Assembly: GCF_000380065.1 (NCBI RefSeq)
Contig: NZ_KB904442.1
Coordinates: forward strand, 1-38,639
Length of the DNA stretch: 38,639 nucleotides
DNA from: Streptococcus massiliensis DSM 18628
GTDB taxonomy: Bacteria; Bacillota; Bacilli; Lactobacillales; Streptococcaceae
Direction: 5' to 3'
Made by a program: the position numbers and the translations under genes. The notes under the pieces are model-generated. The model saw only the letters and a list, made by a program, of their open reading frames with translations. It was not told the origin of the DNA and did not search any database. Below, in pieces: positions 17,426-25,549 of the stretch (position 1 is the stretch's first letter; each line of letters begins with the position of its first letter).

Positions 17426-18654
17426 CGTCCTAGAATTTTTTTAAGAGTGCTTAAAAGTTTGAATTTAAGCGGCTTTGGATAGTAGCGGAAGGTGCCCATT
17501 TTGCGGACGATGTAGCCGTTGAAATTTTGCTTGAAGCGCAAAACGCCGTCTGAACCGTCAAAAATACCCATAATTCCAAGGAAATTATAGAAAGAAATGT
17601 CGCGCTTTAGGGCTTCTTTCATCACATATTCTTGCAGCAGTGCTGGCGCGTAGAATTTGTTGAACTCAGGATAGGAGCCACTGAAGAGATAGGTCACCTC
17701 CTGCGGCGTGTAGATGAAGAGGCTGCCCGCCAAAACTTGGTCTTTTTCGCCATATTTATCGATAAATTCCTGCGCCTCTGCCTTGCGAGTTTCAAAGGTT
17801 TCAAATTGGCTGCTCAATTCCCGCAGCTGATTTTGCTTTTTCTCGGACTGAGGATTTTTTTCCAAATCAGTTTCCAATTTCTCGATTTTAGCCTTGAGCT
17901 GGTCTTGCGCCTTTTGCAAATGCTCCAGATATTCTGGGAAATTCAGGATCGCGACCATAAAATCAGCCTGCTGCCCGAAAGCATCGTAGAAGTCTTGGTA
18001 GTAGTCCAGCGACTTGTCACTGTACTCGCGGCGATCAGAAGTAGCAGCCGTGATTTCCTTGAAAATATCCAGTTCGTTGCGCTCTAGTCTTTTCAGCTTG
18101 ATACCAAAGGTATTAGCTTTTTTAACCAAGGGCTTGCCTTTTTTGCTGAAAGATTGGAGTAAATTTTTCTCGGTCAGCCCTGCCAAATCCTTGACATAGT
18201 GCCAGTCGGGCTCACCCCCAGGGTAGCCAGTCTGCAAGCCGTCAAATTGGTAGCCCAAATCTGTCAGCTGGCTAATCAGCTCTTTTCGCTCAGGACTGAT
18301 CGCTTGTCCGTCGCTGTCAAAGGTCTGGTAGGTCTCATAAGGCTTGACAATCAGCTCCAAGGCACCATTTTCCTTGGCATATTTTTGCAGAGCTTGATAG
18401 AAAGGAGCCAGATACTTGGGGTCGCTCGTGACAGGGCCGCAGTTAATCTCCATGTGTAAGCCGCCAGTCATGGGCAGGCTATAAAGCACAGCGGACAGGA
18501 CGACCTGACCTTGCTCGGTGTAGCCGACATATTGGGTCTGAAAGCCGCGCTTGCTCAGAAGCTCCGCCATTTCCACGGTCTGCATAAAGGAGCGTTGGGG
18601 GCAAGAATTGCTGTGCTCAAGAAATTCTTCTTGGCTGAGAAGTTTGAAAGTCAT
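17422..18654 (-). CDS. murN: FemAB-family peptidoglycan bridge aminoacyltransferase (MurN-like)
   Basis: A 410-residue FemABX protein: two GNAT-like folds (about 1-225 and 300-400) split by a long charged coiled coil (about 230-295, LKAKIEKLETDLEKN). It ends YNFLGIMGIFDGSDGVLRFKQ ... FRYYPKPLKFKLL, a typical FemX end. MurN adds the second amino acid, usually Ala, of the dipeptide branch on the lipid II stem lysine, using aminoacyl-tRNA. It is the last gene of the operon, 18 bases after the MurM-like gene, with a good site (AAAGGAAA). The assignment as N rather than M rests on gene order and on the partner being closer to MurM. Confidence 0.88.
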   Translation of the reverse strand: MTFKLLSQEEFLEHSNSCPQRSFMQTVEMAELLSKRGFQTQYVGYTEQGQVVLSAVLYSLPMTGGLHMEINCGPVTSDPKYLAPFYQALQKYAKENGALELIVKPYETYQTFDSDGQAISPERKELISQLTDLGYQFDGLQTGYPGGEPDWHYVKDLAGLTEKNLLQSFSKKGKPLVKKANTFGIKLKRLERNELDIFKEITAATSDRREYSDKSLDYYQDFYDAFGQQADFMVAILNFPEYLEHLQKAQDQLKAKIEKLETDLEKNPQSEKKQNQLRELSSQFETFETRKAEAQEFIDKYGEKDQVLAGSLFIYTPQEVTYLFSGSYPEFNKFYAPALLQEYVMKEALKRDISFYNFLGIMGIFDGSDGVLRFKQNFNGYIVRKMGTFRYYPKPLKFKLLSTLKKILGR

Positions 18655-18672
18655 GCGTTTCCTTTCTTGTGG

Positions 18673-19887
18673 TTAATGATTGCTGCGCCGTTTTTTGCGC
18701 AAGGTGTAGGCGAGGTTGGACAGGTGATAAAGTGGATTGGTTGGCAGGTTAAATTCGCCAACGAACTCTTCGATTGTCGGATTGAACTTGGATTTGAAAT
18801 GGTAGAGTCCACCGTTCAAATCGTTTTCGATACCGCCCATATTTTGCCAGCGGGCACCGCGCTCGAAAGCGTGCTGCGCAGTTTCATACCAAGTGATAAT
18901 CGCTGGCTGGTAGCGGCGGTATTCCTCATCCATACCTGCATAGATATTTTCGGAAGTGTCGCCAAATTCCAAGACCAAGGTGCCTGACAGGGGAACGATG
19001 TGAGCGCCCTCTCGGCTTTTGTCTTGCAGAAAGTCAATTTCCTCGGTCAAGCGTTTGAGTTCTTGCTTGTTGTTCTCGATTTTGCCGGGCTTGGTCTTTT
19101 CGGTAAATTTCTCGGCTTCTTTTTCAGCTTTGGTCTTTTGCTGGAGCAGACTTTCCAAGCGTTTTTCTACATTCAAGGTCGAAAGGGTGATGTAGGAATG
19201 CTCGGGATAGGTCGCCAGCAATTTTTGGTAATAGTCCTTGCCACGCAGGGAAATGCTCTTTCTGACTTCGGTTTTTTTCATGAGTTGAGCAAAGTCATCT
19301 AGCAATTCTGCGCCGCCAAACTGTACCTCGATGCCCTTGTTGCGAGCAGTACGAATGGCTTGGCGGGTGCTTTTGGATAATTGCTCTTCGGTGAAAAATT
19401 CCTTATAAATGTTAGCTTGAAAGCGAGGTTGAATGGTTTCATCCAGCAACTCGGTGCGACCGACCCAGACGGCGCCTGCCTTTTGCAAATGGTCAATCAA
19501 GGTCAGTGTTTCGGGCTTGTCTATCGTTTCTTGTCCGATTTGGCTTTGGTTGAGAAAAAGACTAGGGTCAAATTTGATAAAGAGCGCCCGTTTTTTCTTG
19601 GCAAAATCCTTGAGCGACTGGAGAACGAAAGCAACCAGCTTGTCGTCGGCATAGTCCATAATTGGTCCGCGCGGGATGTAGAGCATGGTGAAGCCCAAAG
19701 GCAGTGATTTGATGAGAATGCTGGCTGAAGCCACCAAGCGCTCATCTTGATAGAAGCCGATGCGCTTGTTAGCCCAATTATCCTTGATTTTTGCCCAAGC
19801 CGAGCTCTGAAGCAGGTTGGTCTGCGGACTTGCCTTGACAAAATCATCGTGCTCTTGAGCTGAAATTCCAATTTTATAGCTGTACAT
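18673..19887 (-). CDS. murM: FemAB-family peptidoglycan bridge aminoacyltransferase (MurM-like)
   Basis: I start this at 19887 (MYSYKIGISAQEHDDF), giving 404 residues. The gene then overlaps the HAD stop by one base (TAATG); a longer frame from 19902 lies inside the HAD gene. The protein closely follows pneumococcal MurM: NLLQSSAWAKIK, IPRGPIMDY, LSKSTRQAIRTARNKGIEV and FERGARWQNMGGIEN. A coiled coil lies at about 235-295. It adds Ser or Ala from aminoacyl-tRNA to the lysine of lipid II, making branched stem peptides that in pneumococcus support beta-lactam resistance and tolerance. Confidence 0.92.
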   Translation of the reverse strand: MYSYKIGISAQEHDDFVKASPQTNLLQSSAWAKIKDNWANKRIGFYQDERLVASASILIKSLPLGFTMLYIPRGPIMDYADDKLVAFVLQSLKDFAKKKRALFIKFDPSLFLNQSQIGQETIDKPETLTLIDHLQKAGAVWVGRTELLDETIQPRFQANIYKEFFTEEQLSKSTRQAIRTARNKGIEVQFGGAELLDDFAQLMKKTEVRKSISLRGKDYYQKLLATYPEHSYITLSTLNVEKRLESLLQQKTKAEKEAEKFTEKTKPGKIENNKQELKRLTEEIDFLQDKSREGAHIVPLSGTLVLEFGDTSENIYAGMDEEYRRYQPAIITWYETAQHAFERGARWQNMGGIENDLNGGLYHFKSKFNPTIEEFVGEFNLPTNPLYHLSNLAYTLRKKRRSNH

Positions 19888-20696
19888 TAGTCTAATACCC
19901 ACTCTCTAATGGCATGCGCAACGCCAGATTCGTCGTTTGATTTGGTGATGTATTTGGCAATTTTTTTGAGTTCTGGATTGCCATTTTCCATGACAACGGG
20001 ATTGCCGACCACTTCCAGCATGGCACGGTCGTTTTCCTCATCGCCAATCGCCATGGTTTTTTCCTTGCTTAGACCTAATTTTTCAGCCAGATGAAGAACG
20101 GCAGCACCCTTGCTGACGGTCTTTTTGACCACTTCCAAGTAAAAAGGTGCCGACTTGACCAGTGTGTATTTATCGTGCAAGTCGCTAGAGAGCTTGGCAA
20201 TAGCAGCGTCTAAAATATCAGGCTCATCGATAAACATGACCTTGACGATTTCCTTGTCCGCCATTTCTTCAGGTGTCCGATAAAAAACGGGCATGCTGAC
20301 CAGATTGGACTCGTAGACCGTGTACTTGCCGATGTCGCGGTTGGCAGTGTAAATGCCGTCCTTGGTAATGGCGTGCATGTGGACTTGGAGCTTGCGGCTG
20401 AGAAATTCCAGGTCAAGATAGTCATCATAGCTCAAGGTTTCTTTTATCAATTCCTGGCCTGTTGCCGTATCTTGCACCAGCCCACCGTTGAAGGTGATGA
20501 CATAGTTGTTGGGCTCATTGAGGCGCAATTCTGCCAGCAAGTTTTGAACGCCGGCAATCGGGCGTCCGGTTGCGATAACGATTTTGACGCCAGCAGCCTT
20601 GGCCTCTTGCACCGCCTCGAAAACTTCCGTCGTAATTTCCTTTTGGTTATTAACTAAAGTGCCGTCAATATCAACGGCAACTAGTTTAATGCTCAT
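19887..20696 (-). CDS. HAD-superfamily phosphatase, Cof type (IIB)
   Basis: A 269-residue protein with motif I DIDGTLV (9-15), motif II in VIATGRP and motif IV in IGDEENDRAMLE; the large cap between about 85 and 190 marks class IIB. Such enzymes dephosphorylate sugar phosphates, nucleotides or flavin precursors, and the real substrate cannot be read from sequence. It is translationally coupled to the MurM-like gene by a one-base overlap. This suggests co-expression, though not necessarily the same pathway. The ribosome binding site is AGGAGA. Confidence 0.9.
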   Translation of the reverse strand: MSIKLVAVDIDGTLVNNQKEITTEVFEAVQEAKAAGVKIVIATGRPIAGVQNLLAELRLNEPNNYVITFNGGLVQDTATGQELIKETLSYDDYLDLEFLSRKLQVHMHAITKDGIYTANRDIGKYTVYESNLVSMPVFYRTPEEMADKEIVKVMFIDEPDILDAAIAKLSSDLHDKYTLVKSAPFYLEVVKKTVSKGAAVLHLAEKLGLSKEKTMAIGDEENDRAMLEVVGNPVVMENGNPELKKIAKYITKSNDESGVAHAIREWVLD

Positions 20697-20723
20697 TCTT
20701 GCTTTCTCCTATAAAATATAGCT

Positions 20724-22019
20724 TTACTTGATAAATTGGTCGTTGCGGATATGACTTTTAAATTCCTGATTTTGCTTGCTGAAAATACTGCTTTCTGTCA
20801 GCATTTCCTTGGGAAAATAAAAGCGATTGTCACCGTGGCGCGTACCCGCTAGGGATTTGACCAGAGGAGACAGGGTCGACAATTCCGCCAAACTATCGTC
20901 TTTCTGGATAATCTCGATTTGCGTGCGCGGTTTTTCCACATCTGGACGATAAAAGTCATAAGGCAGGTCAAAATTGCGGTGAATGGCAGTATAATAAAGA
21001 GGGTCAAAGCCAACTTGCTGTACCAAATCACGCATTGTGTCCAGCTCTTTTTCACTTTCCTGAGAGAAAATAATGGACTTGAAGACCTTGCGATTGATGA
21101 AGCGCTGCGCCAAATCCGCCAAAGTCTTGTCAGGACTGGTCATCCAGACTTGGAAATAGGTGTTCATCACTCCGTCATCTAGCGCCAAATAATCCGCCAA
21201 AGTCACTTGCTTTTCAAAGAAAGGCAAGAGATTGGGTGAGGAGGAAGCAAAGTAATCTTTGTGGTCGGCATAGAGGAATTTCGCCCGCTTGAGCAGGTTT
21301 TGCAAAAGCACCTCCATAGCTCGACTAGCAGGGTGAAAATAAACCTGCATGTACATCTGATAGCGGCTGACTACGTAGTCCTCCACCGCGTGCATGCCAT
21401 TGCGCTTGAAGGCGATGCCATTTTCCACAGGGCAAATGACCCGCAAAATCCGCGTCAAATCAAACTGTCCATAGCTAGCGCCCGTAAAGTAGGAGTCGCG
21501 CAGGAGATAATCCATGCGGTCGACGTCAATCTGGCTGGAAATGAGCTGGACGACTTGTTTATTGGGATAGGTGTGGTTGATGACGCTGGCTACTTTTTCT
21601 GGAAAATCAGGCGAAACCTGACTTAGCACCCGATTGATTTCCGTTTCAGGATTGGTGATAATCTGGCGCGTGATTTCCTCATGGTCGGTGCAAAATAGCC
21701 GCTCAAAAGTGTGAGAATAAGCGCCGTGACCAACATCGTGCAAGAGCGCCGTCACCATGACCAGGAGCGATTCGTGATTGTCCCAATCTTGCTGGTACTT
21801 TTCGTCAAAAATATTGGTAATCCGCCGCGCGATTTCATAGGCACCAAGGCAATGCGAAAAACGGCTATGCTCGCCACCGTGAAAAGTGTAGCCAGAAGTC
21901 CCTAGCTGTTTGATGCGGCGTAGTCGTTGAAATTCCTTGGTATTGATTAAATCATAAATGACTTGATGTTCGACGTGAACATAATTGTGAACAGGGTCAC
22001 GAAAAACTTTTTCAATCAT
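20724..22019 (-). CDS. HD-domain phosphohydrolase (YwfO-like)
   Basis: I start at 22019 (MIEKVFRDPVHNYVHVEHQ), giving 431 residues. The longer frame from 22151 adds a stretch that covers both promoters and does not fit the family start. The metal-binding HD set is present: SRFSHCLGAYEIARR (His56) and HDVGHGAYSHTFE (His94-Asp95), with a later Asp in SSQIDVDRMDYLLRDS. The family is related to dNTP triphosphohydrolases and its substrate in streptococci is not settled. It is the first gene of the HD-HAD-murM-murN operon. The start codon lies only 6 bases after a TATAAT. Confidence 0.88.
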   Translation of the reverse strand: MIEKVFRDPVHNYVHVEHQVIYDLINTKEFQRLRRIKQLGTSGYTFHGGEHSRFSHCLGAYEIARRITNIFDEKYQQDWDNHESLLVMVTALLHDVGHGAYSHTFERLFCTDHEEITRQIITNPETEINRVLSQVSPDFPEKVASVINHTYPNKQVVQLISSQIDVDRMDYLLRDSYFTGASYGQFDLTRILRVICPVENGIAFKRNGMHAVEDYVVSRYQMYMQVYFHPASRAMEVLLQNLLKRAKFLYADHKDYFASSSPNLLPFFEKQVTLADYLALDDGVMNTYFQVWMTSPDKTLADLAQRFINRKVFKSIIFSQESEKELDTMRDLVQQVGFDPLYYTAIHRNFDLPYDFYRPDVEKPRTQIEIIQKDDSLAELSTLSPLVKSLAGTRHGDNRFYFPKEMLTESSIFSKQNQEFKSHIRNDQFIK

Positions 22020-22025
22020 GTACCT

Positions 22026-22034
22026 ATTATAACA
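22026..22034 (-). promoter_or_regulatory. Extended -10 promoter of the HD-HAD-murMN operon
   Basis: On the minus strand TGT precedes consensus TATAAT (22026-22031), with a possible TTTGTC -35 box 16 bases upstream. Only six bases separate TATAAT from the HD gene ATG, so transcription would begin at or next to the start codon. Confidence 0.65.
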
Positions 22035-22098
22035 CAAATAAGAAGAGGACAAAACTGTAAAAGTTGAGTTTACTAAGCAAGAAAAACCACTACTTTTT

Positions 22099-22107
22099 TG
22101 GTAAAAT
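22099..22107 (+). promoter_or_regulatory. Promoter of the DUF1934 gene
   Basis: TGG followed by TAAAAT (22102-22107), about 30 bases before the start. It is divergent from the HD-operon promoter. No good -35 box is visible. Confidence 0.45.
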
Positions 22108-22137
22108 GAAGAGAAGAAAAGAGCAAAGGATGCAAAT

Positions 22138-22524
22138 ATGAAAATCAGCATTAAAAATCAAATTGAACTAGACGGACAAATCGAGTTGATTGACCAGCTT
22201 TACCCGGTCGAGTGGAAGGAGAAGGGCGATTATCACTATCTCCTCTACCAAAATGAGGAGGCTGAGAAGGTCGTGCTCAAGTTTAACGACCAGGAGCTCG
22301 TTATGACCCGCTTTTCTGAGCCCAAATCGATGATGCGTTTTCTGAAAAATGAAGCTGCGCAGGTAGCTATTCATACGCCTCTGGGGCTCCAGCATTTTCT
22401 GACGCAAACCGAATTTTACGCGCTTGATTTGCCCCAGCAAACCCTAAACTTGCACTACCGATTGACCACAATTGATAGCCAGCAGGTTTTTGCCCACTAC
22501 AAACTACAAATTTCCTGGTCTTAA
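22138..22524 (+). CDS. DUF1934 (YwiB-like) beta-barrel protein
   Basis: A 128-residue protein with alternating beta-like segments. The family pattern ends in a short barrel with NLHYRLTTIDSQQVFAHYKL; the front half has a lipocalin-like pattern (VVLKFNDQELVMTRF, then FLTQTEFYALDL). It matches the YwiB/DUF1934 family, which has known structures but no established biochemical role. There is no signal peptide, so it is cytosolic. The start follows AAAGGA. The gene is single, read away from the HD operon. Confidence 0.8.
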   Translation: MKISIKNQIELDGQIELIDQLYPVEWKEKGDYHYLLYQNEEAEKVVLKFNDQELVMTRFSEPKSMMRFLKNEAAQVAIHTPLGLQHFLTQTEFYALDLPQQTLNLHYRLTTIDSQQVFAHYKLQISWS

Positions 22525-22542
22525 AAAATTAGGGATTTTCAC

Positions 22543-22571
22543 TTGAAAGTTGAGTGAAATTTCGTTATAAT
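22543..22571 (+). promoter_or_regulatory. Promoter of the riboswitch-controlled P-type ATPase
   Basis: TTGAAA (22543-22548), a 17-base spacer and TATAAT (22566-22571). The transcript would start just before the riboswitch. Confidence 0.8.
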
Positions 22572-22577
22572 AAAGAC

Positions 22578-22684
22578 ACTCAAGGGAGTAGCTGGCGGAA
22601 TATCCGCGTCAAGGTCGTCAATACGAAAGCAATTTCCGGCCTTGGATGAAATAGCGAGACTTGTTACAAACAGGTCTCTTTTTT
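22578..22684 (+). promoter_or_regulatory. yybP-ykoY (Mn2+) riboswitch with terminator
   Basis: The leader has the paired landmarks of this class: CAAGGGAGTAGC at its start and GCGAGAC near its end. The hairpin GAGACTTGTT / AACAGGTCTC (22656-22665 and 22669-22678, one G-U pair) is followed by a run of T and acts as the expression-platform terminator. In lactic acid bacteria and pneumococcus this class senses Mn2+ and controls a P-type ATPase like the gene downstream. Mn2+ binding should stop terminator formation and allow ATPase expression. Confidence 0.85.
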
Positions 22685-22744
22685 GTATTCTAAAGACAGT
22701 TTTGGGATAAAAAAGATGCCTTGGAAATATAGGAGGACTACATC

Positions 22745-25441
22745 GTGTCAAAAGAACAAAAACACGAAGCATTTCACACGCAGGCACCCGAAGAAGTTTT
22801 GCGCCAAGTTGATAGCTCAGAGCAGGGCTTGACCTCAAGCGAAGCCGAAAAGCGTCTGACTGAGTACGGTCGCAATGAGTTAGATGAGGGTGAAAAGAGA
22901 ACTCTCTTGATGAAATTCATCGATCAATTCAAGGATTTGATGATTATCATCTTGTTGGCTGCTGCGCTTTTGTCCGTTGTTACGGAGGGAATGCATGGTT
23001 TAACAGATGCTATCATCATCTTACTGGTCGTTGTCCTAAATGCTGCCTTTGGTGTCTATCAAGAAGGGCAAGCTGAGGAAGCCATTGAGGCGCTCAAGTC
23101 CATGTCAAGTCCCCTCGCCCGCGTGCTACGCGACGGGCATGTGGCAGAAGTGGATTCTAAAGAGCTGGTTCCAGGTGATATTGTCATCTTGGAAGCAGGC
23201 GACGTGGTTCCAGCAGATATGCGTCTCTTGGAGGCCAATTCTCTCAAAATTGAAGAAGCAGCTTTGACAGGAGAATCCGTGCCAGTCGAAAAGGACTTGA
23301 CGGTTGAAGTCGCAGCTGATGCGGGAATTGGTGACCGCGTCAATATGGCTTTCCAAAATTCAAATGTGACCTACGGTCGCGGGACTGGGGTTGTTGTCAA
23401 TACGGGAATGTTCACGGAAGTCGGTCATATTGCAGGTATGCTGCAAGGGGCGGATGAAACGGACACACCGCTCAAGCAAAATCTCAATCAACTGTCTAAA
23501 TTCTTGACCTATCTGATTTTGGTCATTGCTGCCATTACCTTTGTCGTCTCTGTATTTGTTCGCGGGGAAAATCCTTTGAGCGGCCTCATGACCAGTGTGG
23601 CTCTGGCGGTTGCAGCCATTCCAGAAGGGCTGCCAGCTATCGTTACCATTGTCCTTGCCTTGGGAACGCAGGTTCTGGCTAAGCGCAATTCCATTGTTCG
23701 GAAATTGCCGGCCGTTGAAACTCTCGGTTCCACAGAAATTATCGCTTCTGATAAGACGGGAACCCTGACCATGAACAAGATGACCGTGGAAAAAGTCTTC
23801 TACGACGGCAGCTTACATGCGTCTGCTGATGAATTATCGCTGGGGCTTGATTTGCCAGTTCTGCGCTCAGTGGTGCTTGCTAACGACACCAAGATTGACC
23901 AAGAAGGCAAGCTCATCGGTGACCCGACCGAGACGGCTTTCATCCAGTTTGCCTTGGACAAGGGCTTGGATGTCAAGGCTTTCTTGGAGAAATATCCGCG
24001 TGTAGCGGAATTGCCATTTGACTCAGAGCGCAAGCTCATGTCGACCATTCATCCGCTGGAAAATGGGAAATTCTTGGTCGCTGTCAAGGGTGCGCCAGAC
24101 CAGCTCTTGAAGCGCTGTGTGTCTCGTGATAAGGCAGGAGAAGTCGCTGCCATTGATGAAGAAATTTCGCAACTCATCAAGACTAATAACTCGGATATGG
24201 CTCACCAAGCGCTGCGTGTGCTTGCAGGAGCTTACAAGATTGTTGATGAAATTCCAGCCGATTTGACTTCTGAAACGGTCGAAGCTGATTTGATTTTCGC
24301 TGGTTTGGTCGGCATGATTGACCCTGAGCGGGCAGAAGCGGCAGAGGCTGTTCGTGTGGCTAAGGAAGCAGGTATTCGCCCAATCATGATTACGGGTGAC
24401 CACCAAGATACAGCAGAAGCCATTGCCAAACGTTTGGGTATCATTGAAGAGGGCGACAGTGAAGACCATGTCTTGACAGGTGCCGAGCTCAATGAATTAA
24501 GCGACGAGGAATTCCAAAAAGTGGTCGGTCAGTATTCTGTCTATGCGCGCGTGTCGCCAGAGCACAAAGTACGGATTGTCAAGGCTTGGCAAAATGAAGG
24601 CAAGGTCGTTGCCATGACGGGTGACGGTGTCAACGACGCGCCAGCCCTTAAAACGGCGGACATCGGTATCGGTATGGGAATTACAGGTACAGAAGTTTCT
24701 AAGGGGGCCTCTGATATGGTTCTTGCCGATGATAATTTTGCGACCATTATCGTAGCGGTTGAGGAAGGGCGCAAGGTCTTCTCGAATATTCAAAAGACCA
24801 TTCAGTATCTTCTTTCTGCAAACACTGCCGAAGTGCTGACCATTTTCCTTGCCACTCTCTTTGGTTGGGACGTCTTGCAGCCGGTTCACCTGCTTTGGAT
24901 TAACTTGGTAACGGATACTTTCCCAGCGATTGCTCTAGGAGTTGAACCTGCTGAGCCAGGCGTTATGAGCCACAAGCCGCGTGGACGCAAGTCTAGTTTC
25001 TTCTCAGGCGGTGTCATGAGTTCCATTATTTATCAAGGTCTTCTGCAAGGGGCTCTAGTCCTAGGTGTCTATTGGTGGGCGATTAGCAATCCTGTCCATG
25101 TCGGTGACAATTCAGCCATTCATGCGGATGCTTTGACTATGGCTTTTGCAACTCTGGGTCTCATCCAGCTCTTCCACGCTTTTAATGTCAAGTCGGTTTA
25201 CCAGTCTATTTTGACTGTTGGCCCATTCAAGTCTAAGACCTTCAACTGGTCAATCTTGATTTCCTTTGTCCTGCTAGCTTCAACCATTTTGATTGAGCCG
25301 CTGGAAGGAATTTTCCATGTGACCAAACTTAACCTATCCCAATGGGCAGCTGTTCTCTTGGGTAGTTTCTCCATGATTATCATCGTTGAAATTGTCAAAT
25401 TTGTCCAGCGCAAAATGGGCTTGGATAAGAATGCGATTTAA
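22745..25441 (+). CDS. P-type cation ATPase (CaxP/MgtA-like), type IIA
   Basis: An 898-residue transporter of the Ca2+ ATPase class. In order: N-terminal cation ATPase domain (HTQAPEEVLRQV), TGESVPVEKD in the actuator domain, PEGLPAIVTI in membrane helix 4 (ion site), and DKTGTLT with phosphorylated Asp336. GDGVNDAPALK marks the hinge, and about ten membrane helices end near residue 890. In pneumococcus the orthologue exports Ca2+ and, behind the same riboswitch class, helps cells survive excess manganese. The exact ion here is inferred. The start is GTG after AGGAGG. Confidence 0.93.
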   Translation: MSKEQKHEAFHTQAPEEVLRQVDSSEQGLTSSEAEKRLTEYGRNELDEGEKRTLLMKFIDQFKDLMIIILLAAALLSVVTEGMHGLTDAIIILLVVVLNAAFGVYQEGQAEEAIEALKSMSSPLARVLRDGHVAEVDSKELVPGDIVILEAGDVVPADMRLLEANSLKIEEAALTGESVPVEKDLTVEVAADAGIGDRVNMAFQNSNVTYGRGTGVVVNTGMFTEVGHIAGMLQGADETDTPLKQNLNQLSKFLTYLILVIAAITFVVSVFVRGENPLSGLMTSVALAVAAIPEGLPAIVTIVLALGTQVLAKRNSIVRKLPAVETLGSTEIIASDKTGTLTMNKMTVEKVFYDGSLHASADELSLGLDLPVLRSVVLANDTKIDQEGKLIGDPTETAFIQFALDKGLDVKAFLEKYPRVAELPFDSERKLMSTIHPLENGKFLVAVKGAPDQLLKRCVSRDKAGEVAAIDEEISQLIKTNNSDMAHQALRVLAGAYKIVDEIPADLTSETVEADLIFAGLVGMIDPERAEAAEAVRVAKEAGIRPIMITGDHQDTAEAIAKRLGIIEEGDSEDHVLTGAELNELSDEEFQKVVGQYSVYARVSPEHKVRIVKAWQNEGKVVAMTGDGVNDAPALKTADIGIGMGITGTEVSKGASDMVLADDNFATIIVAVEEGRKVFSNIQKTIQYLLSANTAEVLTIFLATLFGWDVLQPVHLLWINLVTDTFPAIALGVEPAEPGVMSHKPRGRKSSFFSGGVMSSIIYQGLLQGALVLGVYWWAISNPVHVGDNSAIHADALTMAFATLGLIQLFHAFNVKSVYQSILTVGPFKSKTFNWSILISFVLLASTILIEPLEGIFHVTKLNLSQWAAVLLGSFSMIIIVEIVKFVQRKMGLDKNAI

Positions 25442-25446
25442 AAAAG

Positions 25447-25485
25447 AAAAAGTGTTGAATGAATTTACATTTGGCACTTTTTTAT
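25447..25485 (+). terminator. Terminator after the P-type ATPase
   Basis: Outer stem AAAAAGTG / CACTTTTT continues through three G-U pairs into AATG/CATT, with a T-run in the 3' arm. It lies just after the stop codon. Confidence 0.7.
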
Positions 25486-25499
25486 CTTTAGTGTTCCTT

Positions 25500-25528
25500 T
25501 GACTTTCTTTTATTGAGAGCTTAAAATA
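25500..25528 (+). promoter_or_regulatory. Promoter of the amidohydrolase operon
   Basis: TTGACT (25500-25505), a 17-base spacer and TAAAAT (25523-25528), ending 21 bases before the amidohydrolase start. Confidence 0.75.
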
Positions 25529-25549
25529 GAATAAAAGAGAGGTTTTGCT

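Noticed and set aside
17632-19302. Plus-strand open frames across the murM/murN-like genes
   Set aside because: They are shadows of the FemAB genes on the minus strand, with no recognisable domains or start signals.
22020-22151. Longer N-terminus for the HD phosphohydrolase
   Set aside because: The added hydrophobic stretch covers the -10 box and the divergent promoter and does not fit the MIEKVFRDPVHNYVH family start.
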